Origin: Petrocella atlantisensis
GTDB taxonomy: Bacteria > Bacillota > Clostridia > Lachnospirales > Vallitaleaceae
Length of the DNA: 64,000 nt
NCBI RefSeq assembly: GCF_900538275.1
Contig: NZ_LR130778.1
Location: 1,588,001 to 1,652,000, forward strand
Reading direction: 5' to 3'
The notes below the pieces were generated by a model. That model was given only the letters and a program-made list of their open reading frames with translations. It was not told where the DNA came from and did not search any database. The translations under genes and the position numbers were made by a program. Positions 37,335-45,977 of this stretch are shown here, piece after piece (the first letter of the stretch is position 1; each line of letters begins with the position of its first letter).

Positions 37335-38375
37335 TTATACCAGTCCATCTTTCCTGAGTTGTTCAATATGATCAATCAAGGTGGTTTCAAGTGACCGATA
37401 TGTCATTTTGAGCTCCTGAATGCTTCGACTGTTATCTGCTTTTAATGTATACCCTACATTATTCTTAATATATTGTTTAGAAAGGCCAATCATAGGCGCA
37501 ATAGCCCATATAACAGGCTTTGGAATTATTCTTCGTGGTAATTTATACTGGTCGCCATAATGATGCTTTATGATCTTTGCCATCTTTAGAAAGCTACCAT
37601 TTTCATTGGCAATAATATATCTTCCATGTGCTTCTTGGGTAAAAGCAGCTCTTATATGACCGGTTGATATATCCCGTATATCTGAAAAAACATACTCAAG
37701 ATGAGGGACCCCCGTTCTAAATGCACCGCTAAGAAGACGCCTTAAGGTGTCAATAGATGTGGCATCTACCCGCTTAGATAGCGAGGGACCAAAAACAAAT
37801 CCGGGATGAATGGTAACCAAATCCCAGGCTTCTTGCTGACCCACCATCTCCCACGCCTTTTTTTCTGCCATGGTTTTTGAATAGCTATAGGGGTTATTAT
37901 CTAAGGAACTGGTCGAATTCCACATCGTTTCATCAAAAGCTTCAATACCCAAGTCATCCATATCACGATTGTCTCCGTAGATGGCTGCCAGACTACTGGT
38001 TAAAACAACACGTTTGACTGTTTTGGATCGATTGACTGCCTCAAGAACATTAACAGTGCCTTGCACTGCCGGTTCTAGCAGATCTTTTCTTGGATCTAGA
38101 TTGCGATCTACAGAAAAAGGTGACGCCGTATGCATCACATAATCTGCACCTTCAATGGCCAGATTAAAACTACCTGATTTGAGCAAGTCTGCTTCGAATA
38201 TTTTTAATGTACCTTCATATTTTTTCTCAAGATTTAGAAGATGTACGTACTTCTCTTTATCTTTTAACTTTCTTACGGTTACACGCACCTCATGGCCATC
38301 TTTGAGCAAATCTCGAACAATCCAAGATGCAATATAGCCGGTACCTCCGGTTACAACAACTTTCATTTTATCCAT
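37335..38375 (-). CDS. extended SDR, aldehyde reductase / dihydroflavonol-reductase-like
   Basis: 346 residues. NADP-binding TGGTGYIA at residues 9-16 and an Arg-rich second strand (VRVTVRK) that suggests NADPH. HTASPF, SSLAAIYG and YSYSK (YxxxK) form the active site. Members reduce small aldehydes and ketones. First gene of the minus-strand group with the epimerase and the lipoprotein; divergent from the alcohol dehydrogenase gene. Confidence 0.9.
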   Translation of the reverse strand: MDKMKVVVTGGTGYIASWIVRDLLKDGHEVRVTVRKLKDKEKYVHLLNLEKKYEGTLKIFEADLLKSGSFNLAIEGADYVMHTASPFSVDRNLDPRKDLLEPAVQGTVNVLEAVNRSKTVKRVVLTSSLAAIYGDNRDMDDLGIEAFDETMWNSTSSLDNNPYSYSKTMAEKKAWEMVGQQEAWDLVTIHPGFVFGPSLSKRVDATSIDTLRRLLSGAFRTGVPHLEYVFSDIRDISTGHIRAAFTQEAHGRYIIANENGSFLKMAKIIKHHYGDQYKLPRRIIPKPVIWAIAPMIGLSKQYIKNNVGYTLKADNSRSIQELKMTYRSLETTLIDHIEQLRKDGLV

Positions 38376-38550
38376 ATAATCATCCTTTCAAATACGACAA
38401 CGCCTCTATCACTATGATGTCCCATGATGCATGGATTGTCAAGGTTAAGCTTAGATGCTATAATATTATAACAAGCATATATAGGTATTATTATTAAAAT
38501 AGTAGCATACTACTCAATACAATAGGCGCTTTTGAATGGAGGCTGATTAC

Positions 38551-39723
38551 ATGTCTCAGGACATTGTTATGGACTTAAGGAAATTTGTTGCTCCTGAAAT
38601 CATTATCGGTATTGATGCAAGACTTCTTATTCATCGCTATTTAACGCATTTTAACTCAAAAAGACCTATGGTTGTTACAGATGCAGGCGTAAAAGATCAG
38701 CCCTGGTTCTTAGAATTAGAAGATCTTATACGATCCAATTCTGAAGATATGATCGTTTTTGATGATGTTACCCCAAATCCTAGAGATTACGAAGCCATGA
38801 TGGGTGCGGAAATCTTTCTTTCTCATGATTGCGACTTATTGATTGCCGTCGGTGGTGGTAGCCCTATTGATTGTGCAAAATGTATCAGTATTGTATCCAC
38901 CAATGGTGGCCATATTCTAAATTATGAAGGTGTAGATGAAATCAAGCTTCCCGGACCACCACTCATCTGTATCCCAAGTACTTCTGGAACTTCAGCAGAT
39001 ATCTCTCAGTTTGCCATCATTCAAGACTCTCAGGAGTCTGTGAAAAGAGCAATTATCAGCAAAAAAGTGGTGCCCGATCTTGCTTTAATAGATCCTATAC
39101 CGCTTATGACCATGGATAGATATCTAACTGCATGTACAGGTATGGATGCTCTAACCCATGCAATAGAAGCTTATGTATCCAATGCTCACTCACCATTAAC
39201 CGATGTCCATGCACTAGAAGCCATTTCTCTTATCTATAATAACATTGATAAAGCGGTGGCAAAAGACCGAAGTCTAGATACGATGTATCAGATGCTCCTT
39301 GGATCCTTGCAAGCCGGCCTTGCTTTTTCAAATGCCAGTTTAGGCGCTGTTCACGCCATGGCCCATTCTTTAGGTGGTCTTTTGGATCTTCCTCACGGAG
39401 AATGTAATAGCATCCTTCTTGAACATATTATTGCTTTGAATTTTGATGCTGAAGTAGAACGTTATAAGGCTATAGCAAAGCAACTGGATATTCAAACACA
39501 TCTATTAACTGATGATGATATTTGTGAAGAAATCTTACTAAAAATTCGTTTTATGCGCGAAAAACTAAATATTCCTTCGTCCATCAAGATCGCCTCTTTA
39601 TCCTCTGATATCATTGACCGTTTAATTGTAAATGCACAAAATGATCCTTGTATGGTCACCAATCCAAGAATCTTGTCCACCAAGGAGTTGAAAAGCATTT
39701 ATGAGCAAATCCTACGAATCTGA
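38551..39723 (+). CDS. iron-containing alcohol dehydrogenase
   Basis: 390 residues from ATG 38551, which has GGAGG at the right spacing; an in-frame ATG at 38536 overlaps that site. NAD-binding AVGGGSPIDCAK (near 100) and metal ligands in the TGMDALTHAIEAY block and AVHAMAHSLGG...PHGECN. It interconverts alcohols and aldehydes with NAD(H). Its stop overlaps the start of the next gene by 23 bp, so it is co-expressed with a cyclic di-GMP-related protein, an uncommon pairing. Confidence 0.93.
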   Translation: MSQDIVMDLRKFVAPEIIIGIDARLLIHRYLTHFNSKRPMVVTDAGVKDQPWFLELEDLIRSNSEDMIVFDDVTPNPRDYEAMMGAEIFLSHDCDLLIAVGGGSPIDCAKCISIVSTNGGHILNYEGVDEIKLPGPPLICIPSTSGTSADISQFAIIQDSQESVKRAIISKKVVPDLALIDPIPLMTMDRYLTACTGMDALTHAIEAYVSNAHSPLTDVHALEAISLIYNNIDKAVAKDRSLDTMYQMLLGSLQAGLAFSNASLGAVHAMAHSLGGLLDLPHGECNSILLEHIIALNFDAEVERYKAIAKQLDIQTHLLTDDDICEEILLKIRFMREKLNIPSSIKIASLSSDIIDRLIVNAQNDPCMVTNPRILSTKELKSIYEQILRI

Positions 39724-41191
39724 TAAAAAGAAGTCTTTCACCCGTGAAGCCATCATTGGTTTAGGTGAAGACTCTTTTAGAAAAAACTATTACCCTGAAT
39801 TACAAGACCATCTTCTTGAACTTGAACGCATCAATAGTAGAAATAAAGCCTTAATCACAACCATCCCTGATATCTTACTGGTATCTGATATCAAAGGTCA
39901 TATCTCTCCCTTTAATGTCTCAAGGCTTAAGAATAATGAAATGACCCTAAGTATTATGAAAAATCAGGAGCTGATTCAAAAACTTAGAACCCTCGTTTCC
40001 GAAGTGGTTATATCTAGACTATTGATTACTTATGATTTTCAAATGGAAGTTGATCATAAAACGTTTTACTTTGAAGCACGCATCCATATTTCCACCTTCG
40101 ATGAAGTCTTAATCATGATTCGCGATATGACCGATCGCATCACTTTAGAAAATCGTCTAAGAACCCTAGTGGATAAAGATAATCTTTGCAATGTCTACAA
40201 TCGAAGGTACTTTGAGTATTACTTGGCCGATTTTAATATGCAGGAAATCATTAGCTTTACCATTATTATCATAGATATCGATGGGCTTAAGCTCATCAAC
40301 GATACGCTTGGCCACTTATCCGGTGATCGGGTCATTGTTACTGTTGCCGAGCTTATAAAGAAAACTTTTAACCATTTTGGAATGATTTCTAGAATTGGTG
40401 GAGACGAATTCGGCATTGTACTACATGGTTTTTCTGCCAATGACATTGAAGGCTTTCTTGATACTCTAAAAACTTTGGTTAAAGAAGATAATCAACAGAC
40501 TGAATCTGTAGAATTATCTCTGTCTTACGGATACAGTCACCACGAGTCCGGCGTCTTAAATGTAGACTGGGTTTTTCAAGAAGCAGATAATAACATGTAC
40601 CAGAATAAATTGCTTAAGACCTCTAGTACTAAAAACAATCTTGTCAAAACGCTAATGAAAGCATTAGAGGCAAAAGACTACATTACGGAGGGGCATGCAG
40701 ACCGCATGGAGATGCTGGCAACTATAATCGGGCATGAACTGAATCTTCCTCAGAACATCATTGATCGCATTCAACTTCTAACCAAATTTCACGATATTGG
40801 CAAAGTCGGTATTCCAGATAGTATCTTGAAAAAAGCTGGAGCTCTTACACCTGACGAATGGAAAGTGATGTGCACCCATTGTAACATTGGAGAACGTATT
40901 GCTAATGAATCTACTGAGCTCAAAGATATCGCCCACCTTATACTGAAGCATCAAGAACGCTGGGATGGTAAAGGCTACCCTTTAGGACTTGCTGGTAATG
41001 AAATACCCCTTGAATGCCGTATTTTAGCCATCGTTGACACTTTTGATGCCATGACCAACGATAGGCCTTATAGAAAAGCATTACCCATGCATGTCGCCGT
41101 AGAAGAGATCTTAAATCATGCCGGCACCCAATTCGATCCTGAATTGGTCAAAGTTTTTCACAAAGTTGTTTTTAAAGCTTACCCTTTATAG
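39701..41191 (+). CDS. PAS-GGDEF-HD-GYP protein
   Basis: 496 residues. A PAS-like N-terminal part (about 45-145) precedes GGDEF (DIDGLKLINDTLGHLSG, RIGGDEF near 233). HD-GYP lies at about 315-490 (FHDIGKVGIP, HQERWDGKGYP, VDTFDAMTNDRPYR). It can in principle both make and degrade cyclic di-GMP. The I-site RxxD is replaced by NHFG, so product inhibition is unlikely. No membrane segment. GGAGTTG lies 10 bases before the ATG inside the upstream dehydrogenase gene. Confidence 0.92.
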   Translation: MSKSYESDKKKSFTREAIIGLGEDSFRKNYYPELQDHLLELERINSRNKALITTIPDILLVSDIKGHISPFNVSRLKNNEMTLSIMKNQELIQKLRTLVSEVVISRLLITYDFQMEVDHKTFYFEARIHISTFDEVLIMIRDMTDRITLENRLRTLVDKDNLCNVYNRRYFEYYLADFNMQEIISFTIIIIDIDGLKLINDTLGHLSGDRVIVTVAELIKKTFNHFGMISRIGGDEFGIVLHGFSANDIEGFLDTLKTLVKEDNQQTESVELSLSYGYSHHESGVLNVDWVFQEADNNMYQNKLLKTSSTKNNLVKTLMKALEAKDYITEGHADRMEMLATIIGHELNLPQNIIDRIQLLTKFHDIGKVGIPDSILKKAGALTPDEWKVMCTHCNIGERIANESTELKDIAHLILKHQERWDGKGYPLGLAGNEIPLECRILAIVDTFDAMTNDRPYRKALPMHVAVEEILNHAGTQFDPELVKVFHKVVFKAYPL

Positions 41192-41221
41192 ACTTAATCT
41201 ATTTACAACGAAGTTCTTTTC

Positions 41222-41283
41222 AATAAAGGGCATTTATAGTATAGTCGATTACCCTCGACAATGCTATAAATGCCCTTTATAGC
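41222..41283. terminator. bidirectional intrinsic terminator
   Basis: A long nearly perfect stem (AATAAAGGGCATTTATAG ... CTATAAATGCCCTTTAT) with an inner GTCGA/TCGAC pair, between two converging genes. It overlaps the stop of the response regulator. Confidence 0.9.
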
Positions 41284-41963
41284 TTACTCTTAGAATCAAA
41301 TTTATACCCTACACGTACAACAGTATGAATTCCGTAAGCCTTATCTTTCAATTTCTTTCGAATTTTTTTAATATGGGTATCTACAACCCGAAAATCACCA
41401 AAATAATCATATCCCCAAATGGTGTCCAATATCTGCTCTCTTGATAAAACCATACCATCATTTTCTATTAGATATACCAAAAGCTCATATTCTTTGGGTG
41501 CAAGTTCAATTTCTTCGCCACCTATTTTCACTGTATAAGCATCTTTATTAATCTCAATGCCCATCTTTGATATGATATGCATCATACCACCGCGGCCTTC
41601 TTCCAAACGGTTTTGCATCCTTTTAACCCTTGCTAAGAGAACCTGCAAATTAACAGGCTTTGTCACGTATTCATCAACACCCAATTCAAAGCCAAGCAAC
41701 TGATCGGAATCATCGTCTCTCGCTGTTAACATAATAATTCCTACATTAGACTCAGCCCTAATTCTTCGACAAACAGACCATCCATCCATTTTCGGCATCA
41801 TTACATCCAGTATAATGATTTCGATATCATTATCTTCAAATACCTCTATGGCTTCCTTACCGTCTGCTGCTTCAAAAACCTTGTAGCCTTCGTTTCTAAA
41901 CGCCTTTGCAATGACTTCACGTATAACCGTTTCATCATCTACAATCAGTATTCTACCATGCAC
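41277..41963 (-). CDS. OmpR/PhoB-family response regulator
   Basis: 228 residues. Receiver domain with acidic pair DDE (9-11), phospho-acceptor Asp in ILDVMMPKMDGW (near 54), Thr in MLTARDDD, Lys in YVTKPVN. C-terminal winged helix (about 130-225; LAPKEYELLVYLIENDG, RVVDTHIKKIRKKL). It binds DNA when phosphorylated. No histidine kinase gene lies beside it, so it is an orphan. It stands alone with a two-way terminator. Confidence 0.93.
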   Translation of the reverse strand: MHGRILIVDDETVIREVIAKAFRNEGYKVFEAADGKEAIEVFEDNDIEIIILDVMMPKMDGWSVCRRIRAESNVGIIMLTARDDDSDQLLGFELGVDEYVTKPVNLQVLLARVKRMQNRLEEGRGGMMHIISKMGIEINKDAYTVKIGGEEIELAPKEYELLVYLIENDGMVLSREQILDTIWGYDYFGDFRVVDTHIKKIRKKLKDKAYGIHTVVRVGYKFDSKSKL

Positions 41964-42080
41964 ATCCCCACCCCCAAGTGATACATGTCTTATAGAATAT
42001 TATATCTTATTTTTATATATCATACAATAATTTAATAGACATCTGTATGGTTAAGTTTTGATGCTTTAACCAAGTCAGTG

Positions 42081-43112
42081 TTATTCTAACAATTTTAGAA
42101 AGGCTGTTGGTAATGGATAGTTGCTAATAGCTTCCGGAAGGATCCACACCACTTCCGGGTCTTCGATTATAGGGATAGAGCTTGCCTTAAACCTAACAAA
42201 GGTCATATCCCATATTAAATGGGTGAAAACATGTTTTTTTGTTGTTATGACTGCTTCTTCCATAACAAGCAGACCATAGTTTTCCTCCAAATAAGCCATC
42301 ATCTCCTTAGTAGAATCATCGTCCCCAACCTCTATAATCGGGAATCCCCAAAGATTTGCCAGTAAACCTTCCGTTCCTCTTTTTTCCAGTAAAACCTGAT
42401 TTTCGAATTCTATATAGGCAACCATCATGTTTTTTGTGAGCTTCTTAGCTTTTGGTGTTTTAATCGGTAAACTGTTTTGAATATTTTTTTCTCTTGCTAC
42501 ACAAAATATATACACCGGACATAAATCACATTTAGGATTTCTAGGAACACAAATCAAGGCCCCGAGTTCCATAAGGGCCTGATTATAATCTCTAACGTCT
42601 TCCGGCAAGTCGGCCGAAACCATCGCTTCAATTTTCTGTTTTGTATTTGATTTTCCAATGTCTTCTTCAACACCATATAGCCTTGAATAAACACGTAGTA
42701 CATTGCCATCTACAGCGGGCATCTTGATATCATAAGCGATACTCGCTATTGCCCCTGCTGTATATGGACCAATACCTGGCAAACCCAATATTTCATTATA
42801 GGTTCTTGGAAAAAAACCGCCATAATTTTCAGTAACAACACGGGCACATTGCATCAACCGTTTGGCTCTAGAATAGTACCCAAGGCCTTCCCATAGTTTG
42901 TAGATCTCATCTTCTGTTGCCTTTGAAAGGCTTACTATATCCGGATAGCTTTCAAGAAAGCGGTGATAATACGAGATGACTGTTGCCACTTGAGTTTGCT
43001 GACACATAATCTCAGACAGCCATATTTTATATGGGTTTCTTGTCGCACGCCATGGTAATTTCCTGTGGTTTTGCTTATACCACTTTAGTAATGATGCTTG
43101 TATTGTCTTCAT
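42081..43112 (-). CDS. mutY: A/G-specific adenine glycosylase MutY
   Basis: 343 residues. Catalytic Glu in SEIMCQQTQV (near 35), helix-hairpin-helix LPGIGPYTAGAIASIAY with catalytic Asp in AVDGNVLR (near 132), and a 4Fe-4S loop C-x6-C-x2-C-x5-C (CVPRNPKCDLCPVYIFC). The C-terminal about 110 residues form a NUDIX-like 8-oxoG recognition domain with Leu-Leu ends. It removes adenine mispaired with 8-oxoguanine. It precedes, by 17 bp, the FAD oxidoreductase gene region on the same strand (that gene is upstream), so the two are likely co-transcribed. Confidence 0.95.
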   Translation of the reverse strand: MKTIQASLLKWYKQNHRKLPWRATRNPYKIWLSEIMCQQTQVATVISYYHRFLESYPDIVSLSKATEDEIYKLWEGLGYYSRAKRLMQCARVVTENYGGFFPRTYNEILGLPGIGPYTAGAIASIAYDIKMPAVDGNVLRVYSRLYGVEEDIGKSNTKQKIEAMVSADLPEDVRDYNQALMELGALICVPRNPKCDLCPVYIFCVAREKNIQNSLPIKTPKAKKLTKNMMVAYIEFENQVLLEKRGTEGLLANLWGFPIIEVGDDDSTKEMMAYLEENYGLLVMEEAVITTKKHVFTHLIWDMTFVRFKASSIPIIEDPEVVWILPEAISNYPLPTAFLKLLE

Positions 43113-43129
43113 ATGACCGCCTTTTGATG

Positions 43130-44587
43130 CTACTCATTTTTCTCACTTTTCTTTATTTCTTTAAAAAACCATCGGCTTTCTCGGTGTGGCAATGTGGATG
43201 AACCACCTCCACGTTTTGGTACATCTTCTACCGGTATGTTCAATTCTCTGGCAATGATTTCCGCAACCCTTGGACCGCAATATGCACCTTGACATAAGCC
43301 CATACCGGCTCTTACTCTTCGCTTCATACTGTCGATGGAATTGACGGGAATACCACGGTGTATAGCATCTACAATCTCTGCCTCTGTCACATTCTCACAC
43401 CTGCATACAATGTGCTTTTTAGGGTCTTCTGCTTCTGTTGAACCATCAAAATCTTCACTTTTCTTAATGAGTGTTGGCTTTCTATTGGGATTAAAATTAG
43501 GATTAGGCTTTAGTTCATACCCCATAGATTTAATGATTTCTATGACTTCTAATCCAATTGCCGGTGAAGAAGTCAAGCCGGGTGATTCTATACCTGCAAC
43601 ATTAATAAAATTCTTGACTGCACTTTCCTCAATTATAAAATCATGTCGATCACTTGTTGCTCTGATACCGGAAAAGGATGTTAGGGTTTTTTTGAGATCA
43701 AAGTCTGCTACACTTTTTCTCGCCTGTTCAACAATATAAGTGAGTGCCTCAAGGCTTGTCCCAACATCTGAAGCTTCACTTACTTCTTGAGCATTTGGTC
43801 CAAGCATGAGGTTTCCATGATAAGTCCTTGTTACCAATATTCCTTTTCCTACTTTGGTTGGACATTGGAACAATACTGTATTGGCCAGGTAGCCTTGATT
43901 CTTGTTTAATAATATATATTCTCCACGTCTTGGAATAATCTTAAAATTATCCGCGCCAACAAATCCAGCAACCCTATCACTATAAGCGCCTGCTGCATTT
44001 ATGACTACCTTGCCTTCATACATTGCATCTATTGTCGAAACCTTAAAGGTTTCACCTTTTTCTATGCTTACCACTTCAGAGTTCAGCTTAATCTCTACAC
44101 CATTTGCCACAGCGTTTTCAGCCAAGGCAATGGTTAATTCAAAAGGTGATGTAATCCCGGAGGATGGGCAATACAGTGCCCCTTTTACTTCCGGATTCAC
44201 ATATGGCTCCATTTCCATAACCTGATCATGGTCCAATATGACCAAATCATGAATACCATTTGTGATACCACGTTCTACAAGTTCATTAAGTGTCTCAAAT
44301 TCTTCCTCTTCAAAAGCCATGACTAAACTGCCACACATCTCAAGACCAAAATGGAGCTCGGACTCCAATTGCTCAAACATACGATTGCCTTTTCGACACA
44401 TTTTTGCTTTAACGGTTCCTGGCTTATCATCAAAACCACCGTGGACAATACCACTGTTTGCTTTTGAAGCGCCACAAGATACATCATTTTCTTTCTCAAG
44501 AAGCAAAACTTTTACATCATACCTTGAAAGCTCTCTTGCAATGGTTGAACCGATGACACCGGCTCCAATAATTATATAGTCATACAT
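43130..44587 (-). CDS. FAD-dependent oxidoreductase of the glycerol-3-phosphate dehydrogenase (GlpA-like) type with Fe-S domain
   Basis: 485 residues. An FAD-binding Rossmann motif (IIGAGVIGSTIARELSRYD) begins at residue 5, with the family block SKANSGIVHGGFDD near 42-55. The C-terminal BFD-like domain (about 395-465) has four Cys in CRCENVTEAE and LCQGAYCGPR, expected to hold a 2Fe-2S cluster. Relatives oxidise sn-glycerol 3-phosphate or 2-hydroxy acids. The usual partner genes (second FAD reductase, DUF1667, glpK) are absent here. It is 17 bp upstream of mutY. Confidence 0.9.
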   Translation of the reverse strand: MYDYIIIGAGVIGSTIARELSRYDVKVLLLEKENDVSCGASKANSGIVHGGFDDKPGTVKAKMCRKGNRMFEQLESELHFGLEMCGSLVMAFEEEEFETLNELVERGITNGIHDLVILDHDQVMEMEPYVNPEVKGALYCPSSGITSPFELTIALAENAVANGVEIKLNSEVVSIEKGETFKVSTIDAMYEGKVVINAAGAYSDRVAGFVGADNFKIIPRRGEYILLNKNQGYLANTVLFQCPTKVGKGILVTRTYHGNLMLGPNAQEVSEASDVGTSLEALTYIVEQARKSVADFDLKKTLTSFSGIRATSDRHDFIIEESAVKNFINVAGIESPGLTSSPAIGLEVIEIIKSMGYELKPNPNFNPNRKPTLIKKSEDFDGSTEAEDPKKHIVCRCENVTEAEIVDAIHRGIPVNSIDSMKRRVRAGMGLCQGAYCGPRVAEIIARELNIPVEDVPKRGGGSSTLPHRESRWFFKEIKKSEKNE

Positions 44588-44708
44588 AATACTACCTCCT
44601 TTTACTGCGAACCCTTTTCATTTAATCATATCATATGATTTCCCATTATGGAAGTCAGGTTTCTATCTAAGTATGGTTAAAGCGTCAAAAGTATTTAGTG
44701 TTTTATGA

Positions 44709-45593
44709 TTATTTAAAATATTTTTTTATGACTTCGGCTACGCCGTTTTCTTCGTTTGTTAATGTCACCTCATCTGCCACTGCTTTAATTTGATCAATGG
44801 CATTCCCCATTGCTATACCAAGACCTGCATATTCAATCATATGTAAGTCATTGCCCGAATCGCCGACACAAATAATTTCTTCCCTATTTATGCCATATAC
44901 CTGGGCAACTTTTTGAACACCAACGGCTTTGTTACAACTTTTATGCAAGATTTCTAAAGTGAACGGCATAGGCTGAACGATGGTATAGTTCTCCAATATA
45001 TGTTTGGGGAATCGCCAAGTTTCCATAAGAATCTCAGGATTATACGACTTTTTTTCACGCATCGCTACAGAATCAAGTTGTATGGTTGGAAAGTATCGAA
45101 TCATGTCTTCTTTCATAACCGGCCCCTCATTAATAAGGCTAACCTTAAAAACTTCAATCGCCTTATCCATTTCGTGGAAGTTCATTACTTTCAGCTCCAT
45201 GTCGTTGGCAATCGCATCATAGTGGCTATATAAATTATCTTGGTGAACCAAGATGTTATCTTTAGTATAGGCACTCATATCAAGATCAAAAGTCTCACAC
45301 AGATCAAGTAGAGCTAATAGATCTTCATGTTCAATTGGAACTTCATGAAGGATGTTATCACTTTTATTCTCAACGGTCAAAGATCCACTACAAGTAATAG
45401 AATAAAAACCTTCTAGGTTTGTACCTAGTAATTTAAGGTATCTAGACATACCTTGGTAAGCTCTTCCTGAGGCCAGAACAACTTTAATACCGCGATTCAC
45501 AATCTCTTTTATTGCCTCAATGTTTTCTTTTGATATCTCTTGTCTTTCATTAAGCAAAGTACCATCCATATCCAGTACAAGCATTTTGTACAT
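44709..45593 (-). CDS. Cof-type HAD-IIB family phosphatase
   Basis: About 294 residues from ATG 45593, placed 10 bases after AAAGG; a GTG 9 bp earlier is in frame. HAD motif I DMDGTLLN with nucleophilic Asp near 9, motif II VLASGR, Lys in CNKAVGV, motif IV GDSGNDLHMI. Cap type C2B. It hydrolyses sugar phosphates or similar phosphorylated metabolites; the substrate is unknown. Confidence 0.92.
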   Translation of the reverse strand: MYKMLVLDMDGTLLNERQEISKENIEAIKEIVNRGIKVVLASGRAYQGMSRYLKLLGTNLEGFYSITCSGSLTVENKSDNILHEVPIEHEDLLALLDLCETFDLDMSAYTKDNILVHQDNLYSHYDAIANDMELKVMNFHEMDKAIEVFKVSLINEGPVMKEDMIRYFPTIQLDSVAMREKKSYNPEILMETWRFPKHILENYTIVQPMPFTLEILHKSCNKAVGVQKVAQVYGINREEIICVGDSGNDLHMIEYAGLGIAMGNAIDQIKAVADEVTLTNEENGVAEVIKKYFK

Positions 45594-45712
45594 GATTGTC
45601 ACAACCTTTCTTTTATTACCATCTAACCATAATATGATTATAATGGTAAATACTCACTTTTACTAGAATAATTGATTCATAGATTGGGTTAAGGTGTCAA
45701 AATTATATACGT

Positions 45713-45745
45713 AAAAAGGACAGCAATCCGAGCGCTGTCCTTTTT
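45713..45745. terminator. bidirectional intrinsic terminator
   Basis: AAAAAGGACAGC / GCTGTCCTTTTT. It would end both the candidate small RNA and any helicase transcript on the minus strand. Confidence 0.9.
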
Positions 45746-45820
45746 GGGAGAAGGTATTTATATTATTTCTTATGGGGTGTAGTAAAACTATATATAAATG
45801 TATGGCGGGGGTTTTACAAG
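45713..45820 (-). ncRNA. candidate C-rich small RNA
   Basis: On the minus strand an extended -10 promoter (TGCTATAAT, TATAAT at 45825-45830) is followed by about 105 bases ending in a strong terminator (GGACAGC/GCTGTCC, 45718-45740, then TTTTT). The RNA has three unpaired-looking C-rich stretches, AAACCCCCGCC, ACACCCCAT and CTTCTCCC, and no ORF with a start. C-rich motifs of this kind bind Shine-Dalgarno sequences in known Firmicute sRNAs such as RsaE. The -35 box is weak. Confidence 0.5.
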
Positions 45821-45977
45821 AATTATTATAGCATCTGATTAGGATTAAGTCTGCCCAAAGAAAAAAAAGTTTTTTTGAATTAATTGTAGGTTTTGACGAT
45901 GTAATTATGAATATTTTTTGAAGACAAGAAAAAAATATATGTATAATGTATACAAAATAACTTAGTTTTTGACATGG

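Noticed and set aside
42049-42071. Terminator of mutY (GGTTAAG / CTTTAACC)
   Set aside because: The short stem lacks a T run on the minus strand and matches an end of the dispersed repeat instead.
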